Shown here piece after piece: positions 10,671 through 19,045 of a DNA stretch of 64,000 nt; position 1 is the stretch's first letter, and each line of letters starts with the position of its first letter. The notes under the pieces are model-generated. The model saw only the letters and a program-made list of their open reading frames with translations. It was not told where the DNA came from and searched no databases. The stretch comes from Paenalicyclobacillus mengziensis. GTDB lineage: Bacteria > Bacillota > Bacilli > Alicyclobacillales > Alicyclobacillaceae. Location of the stretch: positions 4,192,001-4,256,000 of the forward strand of contig NZ_CP071182.1 of NCBI RefSeq assembly GCF_017298635.1. Direction: 5' to 3'. A program made the position numbers and the translations under genes.

Positions 10671-12384
10671 TTGAATGACCCCTCGTATGTTTGTTGTCCA
10701 CGAGCACTCTATTAGACTCAAAAAAAGCAGCCCTAACATGAGCCTCCAACCAGATTGGCACGCGACGCGTTGCAAGTTGGCGTATGAGTTCCTGGTCATA
10801 TTTATCTAACAGAGGAAAATTTTTAGATTGGATAATTTGTAGCCACATTCCATTGGGCTTTGTATAGGAAGTGGTCGAACTCCTTAAAATCCAGTTAGCT
10901 CTTTTACGCCAACTACTGGCCATAAAGAGCTTCGGTTGCGTGAAAACGACACCCCCTTCAAGTTCTATCCTACCGAACCCTCCGGCATCTAATAAAATAG
11001 TGTGATGTGGACGTTGAAGAACCTTGTTCAATAGTGTCACTAGACTACTTTTATCATCAAACGACTGATCCGCAGACATATACACGGTGTTTTCCCAGCC
11101 GGAATTTCTATATTCAGTTGACCACGAAAACCTCATTATGATACGTTTAGATATATCTACCTCATAAATCTCAACTTCTCCTTTCCTAACTTTTGATAGG
11201 AAAGCGGTTGCTGAAGTGGTGTCGTGAAGAGAGACGGACAATGTTTTGTTTCCTTCTTCATCCACAATGACATTCTTACCTCGTAACTGTACACCTGGAA
11301 AATGCACTTCGCGTATGTCGGTATAGAGGCATACTAAATTAAGCGCAGTATCAATGTTATTGTCTAACCACAAGTCTGTCCGTCCCGGTGTCCACTTTCC
11401 TAGCGAAAATATGGACGTATTATAATCGCGTCTATTAACTTTTTGTATGTTCAATTCAGGTCCCATCACATTAAGCGTTAACCACTCTCTGGCACCCTTT
11501 GCTCTCACAATACTAATTATTACTTCCTCATTGGGAGCAACTACGAGGCTACCATCCGGTAGTCGGCGTTCTGAAACGGGGCTGACCAACTGTATTTCTG
11601 CCGGCGAGTACTCAACTCTCCGATTCAATATTGAATTAACCCACGACTCAACATCTTTACTATGTTCCGCGGGCATCCCGACAACAGCACCAAACCACAT
11701 ACCATTTTGACCTTGTAGCAGAGAAACTTTCAAATCAGCAGGCCACCAGTCTGGCACGGCTCTTAAGCTCCAAAGTAGGGAGTAGGTTTCACCCCAAAAA
11801 ATAGAGTTTTGATCAGGGATTCGTCGACCACCACTTGATGAGTATCCAAAGACATTTATCGTCGCGTCGTTTAATCCCGGAATCGGCTGTCTCATTCTCC
11901 TGCACCACTCACTGTCATCCGTTCCTTCAACGACGATGGAGTAATCACTTAACCGTGGAATCACAGTAATTCTCCGGCCACCTGTAGGGATCGAATTAAC
12001 CGGAAGGATGCGTTGTCCACCCAGCGAGAAAGGAAATTTAAGCTTTCCCCTGGTACAGTCTGGTTCTGGTATCCCGAGTTCTAGGTTCCACTGGTGAGGT
12101 TTTGAACCACTCTCGATTACAGTTAGATATAATCCTACTTGTCTATACAAATGCTTTAGTGCTTGTGCAGAGTGACCTGCAACGGAAACTCCAGGGGTAT
12201 AAAGATCACATAATGGATTGGCTTGACCAGATGCATGTCTAAAATATGGTTCGATCTTTGTTCCCTTGTGTAATACTACAGGTGCACCACATGTTGGACA
12301 AATGTAAGCTTTTTTGCGTAACGTTGAAGGAGAAGATGCGTCTACATCAATGTTTCCACGCGACGTATCGAGTGCCCATCGCAT
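10663..12384 (-). CDS. druB: DruB: CoiA-like N-terminus, Druantia type I component
   Basis: A 573-residue protein whose N-terminus resembles the start of competence CoiA-family proteins. A CPTCGAPVV zinc-finger half near residue 30 is followed by PYFRHASGQANPLCDLY, the Phe-Arg-His and Cys pattern that completes the fold. The remainder (about residues 90-573) is mostly beta-rich and unrecognised. ATG 12384 is preferred over ATG 12390 because GGAGGG lies six bases before it and abuts the upstream one. The gene is first in the druBCDE unit and has its own promoter, separated from druA by 363 bases. The CoiA-like module suggests DNA handling, but no catalytic residues can be confirmed by eye. Confidence 0.8.
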   Translation of the reverse strand: MRWALDTSRGNIDVDASSPSTLRKKAYICPTCGAPVVLHKGTKIEPYFRHASGQANPLCDLYTPGVSVAGHSAQALKHLYRQVGLYLTVIESGSKPHQWNLELGIPEPDCTRGKLKFPFSLGGQRILPVNSIPTGGRRITVIPRLSDYSIVVEGTDDSEWCRRMRQPIPGLNDATINVFGYSSSGGRRIPDQNSIFWGETYSLLWSLRAVPDWWPADLKVSLLQGQNGMWFGAVVGMPAEHSKDVESWVNSILNRRVEYSPAEIQLVSPVSERRLPDGSLVVAPNEEVIISIVRAKGAREWLTLNVMGPELNIQKVNRRDYNTSIFSLGKWTPGRTDLWLDNNIDTALNLVCLYTDIREVHFPGVQLRGKNVIVDEEGNKTLSVSLHDTTSATAFLSKVRKGEVEIYEVDISKRIIMRFSWSTEYRNSGWENTVYMSADQSFDDKSSLVTLLNKVLQRPHHTILLDAGGFGRIELEGGVVFTQPKLFMASSWRKRANWILRSSTTSYTKPNGMWLQIIQSKNFPLLDKYDQELIRQLATRRVPIWLEAHVRAAFFESNRVLVDNKHTRGHSND

Positions 12385-12419
12385 CTTCATCCCTCCAAAT
12401 GTCGATAACTGTCATATTT

Positions 12420-12449
12420 ATTATAAGTTCCATTGTGTAGACACATCAA
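12420..12449 (-). promoter_or_regulatory. Candidate druB promoter
   Basis: On the minus strand TTGATG and TATAAT are separated by 18 bases, about 36 bases upstream of the druB start. The -10 is a perfect consensus. It implies that druBCDE can be transcribed independently of druA. Confidence 0.6.
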
Positions 12450-12753
12450 CAGTATTCAGACGAATTGGTTTTATAGCAAATTATCCGCTTTAAGATGATA
12501 ATATTTATTCATACTCCGACTCCCCGGTTGAAACATATAACGTACTCGAGGATATGTTGAGACTTCTTCATTTACATTAGTCACTGTGGTCCAAGAACAT
12601 TTTGCTCCTTAATATTTTACGTTTCAGATCCAACGAGAAATTTGCCTAGGAGTGGGGCAATGTGATCAAGAGAGACAGCGAGGGGCAGTAATATTACGAG
12701 GAGTTGAGAATCTCACCAATGTTATTGAGCGGGAGATATTTGTCTCCTCCCAC
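12450..12753. other. druA-druB intergenic region
   Basis: About 300 bases with no credible gene on either strand. A small imperfect hairpin (GGGAG and CTCCC arms, about 12731-12751) follows the druA stop on the minus strand, but has no T-run, so I do not call it a terminator. The spacing is unusual in an island whose other genes overlap. Confidence 0.5.
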
Positions 12754-14667
12754 CTAAAATTCGGCACCATCGTATAAGAACAAATCACTCAGCTTAACTC
12801 GTCCCTTACCCTTCATTTTAAGTAATCCCATTCCACTTTTAACACGCGGTATAAACCAACGATGTTTCCAATAGTTTATTAGTAACTCAGTTTCCTTACT
12901 AGGATTTTCTAAATCTTTATAAATACTTTGAGGTTCCGTTTCAATTCCAGTTAGATACTCCCTCCAATTAGTCGATAAAGGAACCATGTAAACGAGACGT
13001 GGATTTTCATGTTGTATCAGTTGACTCAAACCAATGTGACGTAACCCGTTCTTAATAGTGCGCATCTTAAAATTGACGCCCGCAGCAAATGCCGAACTTT
13101 GGGGGTTTAGTTCCGAATGGATTCGTAGCAGCCTTTGAATCGTTCTATACGTCCTTTGAGAGAGATGAACGGATCCGAATCCTAGAGTTTTACCCACAAA
13201 ATGATATTTTATAAAACCGTTTACTACTGGAACATTAATCCTATTATATTGACTGCTTCCTACATGATAAAGGCTGGTCGTATTCAGTAAAACTAAATTC
13301 GCTGGACGAGTTACATTTTGGCCCTTCATTCTACTTGCTATTTCACTAACTGCATTTTGATAACGTTGCTTGTAGTCATGAACTACCTGTGGACTGGCCA
13401 TTAGCAGGGACACAAGTTTCCCACCCAAAATATCCGTATACGGCGGAATTGCACCACATGTCGTAATGTCCATCATTGACGAACCGACATGACGCTTTTT
13501 AATGTTTCGCACAGCTGTTCCCATGGCACGACGCCCGTCATCCTTTGATTTTAACCATTCAAATAAGTCTTTGTCGCTTGTGGTATTAGATTTACCGAGT
13601 CGGAATATAAACTTCGCCCGTAGAACATCATACAGGGCTAAGGCACGTTTACGCTTGTACGCCGGTGAAAATACTGCATTACCGACAGACTCGTCGCTCC
13701 GTTTCTCACCTTCTTTGTTAATCGATGGGATTTCCGCCGCGATATTTAGTAGGTGGGTAAGGGTATCTTGAGTTGGATTTTGGACTTCGGATGATGAGAT
13801 GAGGTCCTGCCAGTAAATATCGGAAACGGAGCGTTCCAACTCCTCAATGAATGAGGAAATATATCGATAACCATCTGGCTTCCGAACAACGGTATCAATG
13901 GACCATCCAATTTCTTGGTCTCGACATGTAATCTGAACCACGCTGTTGCCCAAGGCACCTATTCCTATAATCGGATGGCAGTCACGAGAGGCGTCTCGAA
14001 TTAAATACTGCATCTGTCTACCTGGCTGTGCACTATATGGTAGCGACCATGTATATCGAGCATATCGCCATATGTCCCGTAACCTAAGGTTTGTAAACGG
14101 ATCTCTGCTTGTGTCGGCTAGCTGCAAATACGGCTGAATCGAACCTTGAAGTAATGCGTCCTGTGCCTCTTGGGGTGCGTTTAGGCAAGTGGTAAGATCT
14201 TGTATCAGTTTTTCAGGTGACAGAAATAGGTTAAGAACGCTTACAGTTTTACCTGCATAGGTGCGCTCCTTCTCCATGTAAGTGATAAATTTGCGAACTG
14301 ATTCTTCATTGAGCTGTTCATTACGTGCTTCCACCAGCGATCGTCTAAGACGTTCCTTGATGTCATCACGATCAGTAGATTTTAAATAGTGCATTTCAGG
14401 AGGTACTGCGCGAAGGAATCCATCTTCATATAGTAGAGTCCAGCCTTGCCTAATGATGTCTTGTAGAACCTCGAAAAACAGCTGTGTAGAGAGTCTATCC
14501 TGCTCAGGTAAACTGCTTAATTCATTAGAGTCGAGCATTAACTCTATAGTATTATGAATAGATCCGCATGGAACCTCAGTCAATGTTTTGGTAAATCTAC
14601 CGTACATGTTTTTTGCTGTGTCGGGTAAATTTGGCACAAAACTAAATATCCTCGAATTGGAATGCAT
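12754..14667 (-). CDS. druA: DruA: DUF4338 protein of Druantia
   Basis: A 637-residue protein with the DUF4338 (DruA) signature. Residues 222-258 contain HPIIGIGALGNSVVQ and CRDQEIGWSID. Residues 400-425 contain DITTCGAIPPYTDILGGKL, the pattern typical of this family. The C-terminal part has GSVHLSQRTYRTIQRLL, RLVYMVPLSTNWREYL and a terminal YWKHRWFIPRV motif. The start is an ATG with AAGGTGAT about 6 bases upstream. DUF4338 proteins define type I Druantia together with DruB-E, all present downstream in the same orientation. The biochemical role of DruA is not established from sequence. Its separation from druB may allow different expression levels. Confidence 0.9.
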   Translation of the reverse strand: MHSNSRIFSFVPNLPDTAKNMYGRFTKTLTEVPCGSIHNTIELMLDSNELSSLPEQDRLSTQLFFEVLQDIIRQGWTLLYEDGFLRAVPPEMHYLKSTDRDDIKERLRRSLVEARNEQLNEESVRKFITYMEKERTYAGKTVSVLNLFLSPEKLIQDLTTCLNAPQEAQDALLQGSIQPYLQLADTSRDPFTNLRLRDIWRYARYTWSLPYSAQPGRQMQYLIRDASRDCHPIIGIGALGNSVVQITCRDQEIGWSIDTVVRKPDGYRYISSFIEELERSVSDIYWQDLISSSEVQNPTQDTLTHLLNIAAEIPSINKEGEKRSDESVGNAVFSPAYKRKRALALYDVLRAKFIFRLGKSNTTSDKDLFEWLKSKDDGRRAMGTAVRNIKKRHVGSSMMDITTCGAIPPYTDILGGKLVSLLMASPQVVHDYKQRYQNAVSEIASRMKGQNVTRPANLVLLNTTSLYHVGSSQYNRINVPVVNGFIKYHFVGKTLGFGSVHLSQRTYRTIQRLLRIHSELNPQSSAFAAGVNFKMRTIKNGLRHIGLSQLIQHENPRLVYMVPLSTNWREYLTGIETEPQSIYKDLENPSKETELLINYWKHRWFIPRVKSGMGLLKMKGKGRVKLSDLFLYDGAEF

Positions 14668-14901
14668 TTGTTTATCACCTTAACTATAGGAAATTCACGA
14701 CCTCACTATTTTACAACGGCATATGTCCAATTGCAGCTGCTAATTGGCTACATTCTGACCCCCTTCTCACTACCGTGTTTGTTTTGGGCGCTGTAACATG
14801 GAAGTAGACTAAATTGTTATGTCAGTAACAGGTAGAAATACTCAATAGCATCACTTCCAAATACCTGGAATTTTTGATTCCGTGCGATTGGAGAGGTACA
14901 A

Positions 14902-16227
14902 ATGGAACTAACACGCCGTACATGTACAGGCACATTTCTTTCGACAGCTGTGATTGTAACGTTATTCCTTGGTGGCTGTGCAACGAGTAGCCATCATCAT
15001 CCAAATGCAGTACAAAATTCACCCTCAGTTGCAAAGAGTCACTCCGGTTCTGCGGGCAATCAAGTGCCTTCGACTGCGAATATTAGCACAACTAAAACGG
15101 GCAAGCGAACCTCGAACACCATTCCCTTGGCTGCGAAACCAATTACACTATTATACGCCGGTACGAAATACACTCTTCCAGTGCCTGCTGCGGATAGTGG
15201 CGGCAACAGTACGAATGTGAGTGCTGTCGCAGTACCGGGAGGAATCGTATGGGTAATTCCGGCAGGATATCCGGATGTTTCGATGCACCCCACTTCATCA
15301 CCATCCCTGTGGTTTACGCCAGGAAAGGCATCCGCAGGTGACCAATCGTTGTGGTCAGGAGCTAAGCACTTGTGGACGTTTAACGGGTGGCAAGGAAGCA
15401 CTCCTGATTTGCTCGGAGCAACAGAGGGGTACGTTGTGATTCAATCCACTCAGTCAAGCGGAGCGACTCAAATCGACGCCATACAGTTTTCGACAGGCGG
15501 CCAAGCGTCGACGCTGCCGTCGTTAAAATCCATCGCCACCGTTCCAAAAGGAGATTTAACTGGGTATGGAAACGGCGTACTCACATGGAAGGATTCAAAG
15601 TCGAATGTCCATGTGGTCCAACTTAGTACCGGAGCCGAAGAAACGGTGCACATCCCGTCCCATCTCTCAACCTCTAAACAATCTACCAGTTCGTCTATCG
15701 ATTATCCTCCGCAAGTCGTCTCCAGCGGTGTTACTGTCGGAGCGCAGTTTATTCCTGTGAAACTGATTCGCCAATCTTCGCAAATGCCATTGCCGTCAGG
15801 GTATCGCTGGGTGGGGTTGAATCCGTCGAATGCCAAAGACGTGGCCATTCCCGCGTCCTGGACTGTTGTGAAGAATGAACCTGGAGGAAGCAGTGTTGGC
15901 TTGGTTGCTCACAACCCGAAAAATCCAAGTGAGAAAGTCACGCTGTGGTTCAACGCCTGTGCCGGATGTTATTCGCCAGATGTCACATCAGCTGAAATGG
16001 TAAGCGCGCCTGATTCCCCCTTGCTAGGCGTACAGAAAGGTGAAACGTACGATTGGTTGAACGATCACACGGTCGCCTACACAGTTCCATCAATTAGCAA
16101 ATCCAAGTATCCGACCTATGGATTGACTCGAACGTTCACAGATGCGTCGGGCAATGAGGAAGTTACGGTCAATGTCCCTTCTACAGACAGGAAAATGGCA
16201 ACACTAATTCTAAACTCTACCTTTTAA
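14902..16227 (+). CDS. Secreted lipoprotein of unknown function
   Basis: A 441-residue predicted lipoprotein. A charged start (MELTRRTC) leads into a hydrophobic stretch and the lipobox LGGC at about residue 26, followed by a Ser/Asn/Thr-rich linker. The mature part (from about residue 75) is beta-rich, with repeated Trp/Gly motifs (GGIVWVIPAG, KHLWTFNGWQG, GVLTWKDSKS), suggesting a propeller-like or sandwich fold anchored outside the membrane. GGAGAGG lies about 7 bases before the ATG. It is transcribed divergently from druA and has no obvious partner. I do not recognise the family. Confidence 0.7.
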   Translation: MELTRRTCTGTFLSTAVIVTLFLGGCATSSHHHPNAVQNSPSVAKSHSGSAGNQVPSTANISTTKTGKRTSNTIPLAAKPITLLYAGTKYTLPVPAADSGGNSTNVSAVAVPGGIVWVIPAGYPDVSMHPTSSPSLWFTPGKASAGDQSLWSGAKHLWTFNGWQGSTPDLLGATEGYVVIQSTQSSGATQIDAIQFSTGGQASTLPSLKSIATVPKGDLTGYGNGVLTWKDSKSNVHVVQLSTGAEETVHIPSHLSTSKQSTSSSIDYPPQVVSSGVTVGAQFIPVKLIRQSSQMPLPSGYRWVGLNPSNAKDVAIPASWTVVKNEPGGSSVGLVAHNPKNPSEKVTLWFNACAGCYSPDVTSAEMVSAPDSPLLGVQKGETYDWLNDHTVAYTVPSISKSKYPTYGLTRTFTDASGNEEVTVNVPSTDRKMATLILNSTF

Positions 16228-16435
16228 CATATTGCAAGCAAAGAAAGAACGTTATTTCCCATTTGATATACTAGGGTGTTTTACATTGAGATTTATCCGA
16301 TTTTGCTGACTCTTGTTCGCTGGTATTGTCTCGCTTGACAATAAATCGCCGGATATCGAAAGTAGCTGCAGTGGTGTAGGAAGACTTAGACATGTTTGCC
16401 GCTTCTTAAGAATTCAGAAAAACCTGGCGCTCCGA

Positions 16436-16461
16436 CATACCGCGTTTTTGATATTTATACA
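16436..16461. repeat. Short dispersed repeat, copy 1
   Basis: The 26-base stretch around CATACCGCGTTTTT-ATATTTAT recurs with few changes at 54955-54980. Both copies lie about 200 bases downstream of the end of a plus-strand lipoprotein gene. The surrounding 16228-16505 stretch holds no other recognisable feature. Confidence 0.5.
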
Positions 16462-16505
16462 GGTTGGTCAGCCGTTTCTTGTATCGGATTTGCGCCTATA
16501 ATAGT

Positions 16506-17336
16506 TCAAGAAAGCATGGTTGGGGTTCTTCGCACCATTCGTTCCTTTGATATCGGATCGTGACTTGGAAGATACACTGTAGGTTCTACGCGGATAAACC
16601 CATGAATTCGATCAATTGTTGCACCTGCAAGATTTGCATTTGGAGAAACACCGTCGACACTTCTATCAATCATAAGTTGCTCAGTATAGGAAGTATCACC
16701 TGCAAAAAGATACGTGATTTGCCCATCGCGAAGAATAACGGACTGATGTCCGAGGGTATGTCCTGGTGTCGGAACAACTAATACATCTTCAGCCTTTGTA
16801 ACCGTATATCCTGTTCTGAACGCACCATACTCCCCGACGGTGTAGTTCACAATTCTTGGATCAAACCATTGGGGGAAATAGTGAGGTAAGTAACCTCTTA
16901 ATTTCCCCTTAAACCCCAGAGACAATGTATATTCCTGCCGTGATACCAGAATTTTGGACTCTGGAAAATGAGAAATCCCACCAGCGTGATCTGTATGAAG
17001 GTGAGTCATAATGACCCACCTCACGTCGTTTAGAGACAGCCCTAGTTTTTTGATTTGTGGTCCCACTTCTTGCTCTGGTTCCACCTGCATTTGTACACCA
17101 AAACGGAAATATGGATGCCATTTTGGAAAATGAGATGGATTGGACGTTCTTGCTGTTTCCCCTGTGTCAATTACAATGATTCCTTCTGGGTGTTCGACTA
17201 CCCAGCAGTATATAGGCAACCATTCTGTCCACGTCTTATCCAGTAACGTGTTAAGACGCCTTCCGATTGACCCTACTCCTTTCCTTTGTCTGGATTTTAC
17301 CGAAACAAGTCCAGTTTCAATTGCGTGGATTTTCAT
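16506..17336 (-). CDS. Metallo-beta-lactamase-fold hydrolase (lactonase-like)
   Basis: A 276-residue metallo-beta-lactamase-superfamily enzyme. The dinuclear metal site is visible: THLHTDHAG (residues 111-119; H112, H114, D116, H117), a later PGHTLGH, LFAGDTSY and YLPSHDP. IIVIDTGE precedes the metal motif, and the overall arrangement resembles N-acyl-homoserine lactonases of the AhlD/AiiA type; the real substrate could be another lactone or ester. ATG 17336 is chosen because GGGGGG lies about 9 bases upstream; the frame extends ten codons further without a ribosome site. It follows the TetR gene in the same direction, and its leader carries the same 19-base motif found in the tetR promoter, so induction on TetR release is likely. 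Confidence 0.88.
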   Translation of the reverse strand: MKIHAIETGLVSVKSRQRKGVGSIGRRLNTLLDKTWTEWLPIYCWVVEHPEGIIVIDTGETARTSNPSHFPKWHPYFRFGVQMQVEPEQEVGPQIKKLGLSLNDVRWVIMTHLHTDHAGGISHFPESKILVSRQEYTLSLGFKGKLRGYLPHYFPQWFDPRIVNYTVGEYGAFRTGYTVTKAEDVLVVPTPGHTLGHQSVILRDGQITYLFAGDTSYTEQLMIDRSVDGVSPNANLAGATIDRIHGFIRVEPTVYLPSHDPISKERMVRRTPTMLS

Positions 17337-17356
17337 TCTGAATCCCCCCCTTAATT

Positions 17357-17375
17357 TAGTTAGCATTTACTAACC
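17357..17375. promoter_or_regulatory. Candidate TetR operator before the lactonase-like gene
   Basis: On the minus strand this reads GGTTAGTAAATGCTAACTA, containing the inverted repeat GTTAG-N6-CTAAC. It matches 15 of 19 bases of the motif inside the tetR promoter (17973-17991). It sits just upstream of the Shine-Dalgarno sequence of the hydrolase gene. Confidence 0.65.
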
Positions 17376-17392
17376 AGCGGACGCAAAGTTAC

Positions 17393-17965
17393 TTACTTTA
17401 AACCGACCAATCCTCGTATCCGTTCTTGGATCTCAGTTTTCATATCACTGAGAGTCGGCGGAAGTCCGCCCATGTCACTAAACACGGCTAAACGTGTAAA
17501 CGCACCTATGACCAGTGCCGCCGTTAAGCGTGCAGATTGCTTAGGAATTGCCTCTTCCTCTATACCTAACTGAATAAAGTCAGTCATAGCCACAATTGGC
17601 AAACGATGCGTGGCTCCCAAACGAGCAAAAATCTCGTGTCGTTGACCCAGTAAGAGCAGACCAAATCGATCTTTATCATGCTGTTCCAATATGTCTACAA
17701 TCATTTTATCCAGTCGATGCTCAAAAGGGCTTTCAAATTGGCGATAATAATCAACCAACTTTGAGTACAGATCAGAATACCTGGAAAACACAGAAAGAGC
17801 CACGTCATCCTTCGACTCAAAATGTTTGTATATAGCAGCATCCGTGACACCAGCTTCCCGCCCAATTTCTCGAACACTTGTCCCCTCTATGCCTTTACGA
17901 GAGAACAACCGGATCGCTGCATTGACTATTTCATCCTGCTTGCTGTCAGCGTGTGATTTCTTCAT
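17393..17965 (-). CDS. TetR-family repressor
   Basis: A 190-residue TetR regulator. The N-terminal helix-turn-helix is typical: AAIRLFSRKGIEGTSVREI, then REAGVTDAAIYKHFESKDD. The C-terminal ligand domain is variable and gives no clue to the inducer. I chose ATG 17965 because the promoter (-10 at 17972-17977) places the transcription start within a few bases of it, so the mRNA appears leaderless; no ribosome site precedes any candidate start. It is followed after 57 bases by the lactonase-like gene. Autoregulation is supported by the operator motif lying across its own -10. Confidence 0.9.
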   Translation of the reverse strand: MKKSHADSKQDEIVNAAIRLFSRKGIEGTSVREIGREAGVTDAAIYKHFESKDDVALSVFSRYSDLYSKLVDYYRQFESPFEHRLDKMIVDILEQHDKDRFGLLLLGQRHEIFARLGATHRLPIVAMTDFIQLGIEEEAIPKQSARLTAALVIGAFTRLAVFSDMGGLPPTLSDMKTEIQERIRGLVGLK

Positions 17966-17971
17966 GACCAT

Positions 17972-18000
17972 ATAGTAAGCAATCGCTAACCATATGTCAA
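17972..18000 (-). promoter_or_regulatory. tetR promoter with overlapping operator; leaderless mRNA likely
   Basis: On the minus strand TTGACA (17995-18000), a 17-base spacer and TACTAT (17972-17977) form a strong sigma-A promoter. The motif GGTTAGCGATTGCTTACTA (17973-17991) covers the spacer and -10 and resembles the site in front of the hydrolase gene. Transcription would begin at about the A of the tetR ATG. Confidence 0.7.
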
Positions 18001-18168
18001 AGTTCGGCACGCAGCGTTCTAGTTTATTTGCGGTGTGTTATAGCTAGTAGCCCACAACGTTATAATTCTAAGGTCTTCTGCCATATAACGACCCCATAGC
18101 TTTAAGGTTACCGTTTGATTGAGTGATTTTATTGTTATGCGTGGAGGCATTATTGGCTGATAGATATT

Positions 18169-18451
18169 CGTTGCTTGAGAAGCTCCTGAACTTGCTCCGA
18201 AGAACGGCTGATTCTGGTTCACTGAGGCTCCAGCCACCTCTCATAAGGGTGTTTTTTAACTGGCATTGACTCACCAGTCAAAAAAGATTGATCGATAAAT
18301 GTGGCTCTTCTAGGAGTATTCCTTCACTTCGCACTTTTTCATCCGAACGGACTCGTACAAGATCGTCCACACGCAAGTTTTCAATCGGGATGTCTACCTC
18401 GTCCCCATCACCAAGCACATGAGTCACCTTCGCTCCGAGTTTTGCAAGTTC
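18169..18451 (-). pseudogene. CopB-like copper P-type ATPase relic
   Basis: A decayed fragment of a heavy-metal P1B-type ATPase. Read on the minus strand, one frame gives GDGDEVDIPIENLRVDDLV followed by RVRSDEKV, the actuator-domain pattern. After a frame change comes FLTGESMPVKKHPYE with the invariant TGES, then in another frame EVAGASVNQNQ, and then SEQVQELLKQ, typical of CopB-like pumps. At least three frameshifts and several stops occur, and both the phosphorylation (DKTGT) domain and the N-terminus are missing. The palindromic string TTGACTGGTGAGTCAA at 18267-18282 is only the codons of this motif and should not be read as an operator. Confidence 0.75.
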
Positions 18452-18553
18452 CTACCACTGCAGCTGACGATTTGGCTTATGCAGCTTGCGCTGCAGACTC
18501 TTGTTGAGCATTCGCATACATTAATGAAATATCCAACTTTTCTCTAAATATTA

Positions 18554-18584
18554 AAAAGAAGCGAACCCTGAGTTCGCTTCTTTT
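18554..18584 (-). terminator. Terminator after the DsrE-like gene
   Basis: Thirteen-base arms (AAAAGAAGCGAAC and its complement) around a five-base loop, with T-runs on both sides. On the minus strand it lies about 20 bases after the stop of the DsrE-like gene and can stop transcription in both directions. Confidence 0.85.
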
Positions 18585-18606
18585 ATTTGACGTTGTTCAT
18601 TCAATG

Positions 18607-18945
18607 TTAGTACCCTACCACCTGGTATCCTTCTTCAATTAAACGTACCAGCGCTTCACCAGCAGGTTCACCATGGAGTCCCTCACCGGAAACTGCGCTT
18701 TCCACATCGAATTGTTGAGCATTGAACGGACAGTATCCACCGTGCACTTCTGCATCTCGAAGCATTACTAAAGCTTCCTTCACTTTGTCGCTCGGTTTCC
18801 CGACTAATTCTACACCGGGTCCAAAAAAATATACTTCTACGTCTTGTCCTCGATTTTTCTTCAATCGACTCGCCAGCATGATTCCAGAAATCGCTTTTGC
18901 CTCAAGGTCAGGCCCAGCTGTAATCCAAAATGCAACCTTAGCCAA
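18607..18945 (-). CDS. DsrE-family protein
   Basis: A 112-residue small cytosolic protein of the DsrE/DsrF-like fold. It opens with AKVAFWITAGPDLEAKA and an alternating beta-alpha pattern; VEVYFFGPGVELVGK resembles the second strand region of the family. Cys is present in GGYCPFNAQQFD, a possible sulfur-carrying residue. The start is TTG 18945, with GGAGGGG 8 bases upstream. DsrE-like proteins are often sulfur-relay or redox partners, but no partner gene is adjacent. The gene appears monocistronic and ends in a clear terminator. Confidence 0.8.
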   Translation of the reverse strand: MAKVAFWITAGPDLEAKAISGIMLASRLKKNRGQDVEVYFFGPGVELVGKPSDKVKEALVMLRDAEVHGGYCPFNAQQFDVESAVSGEGLHGEPAGEALVRLIEEGYQVVGY

Positions 18946-19045
18946 GAAATTCCCCTCCTCAATTTAAACGCTGACATATAACAATTTACTACATTGACCA
19001 CTGACCATTCTGCATCATCGGAAAGGAATCCGATTCAATCCCGAG

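Noticed and set aside
12731..12751. Hairpin after druA as a terminator
   Set aside because: Short stem and no T-run on the minus strand.
18267..18282. Palindrome TTGACTGGTGAGTCAA as a TetR operator and promoter
   Set aside because: The bases are the codons for LTGES in a P-type ATPase relic; the real tetR promoter with matching operator lies at 17972-18000.
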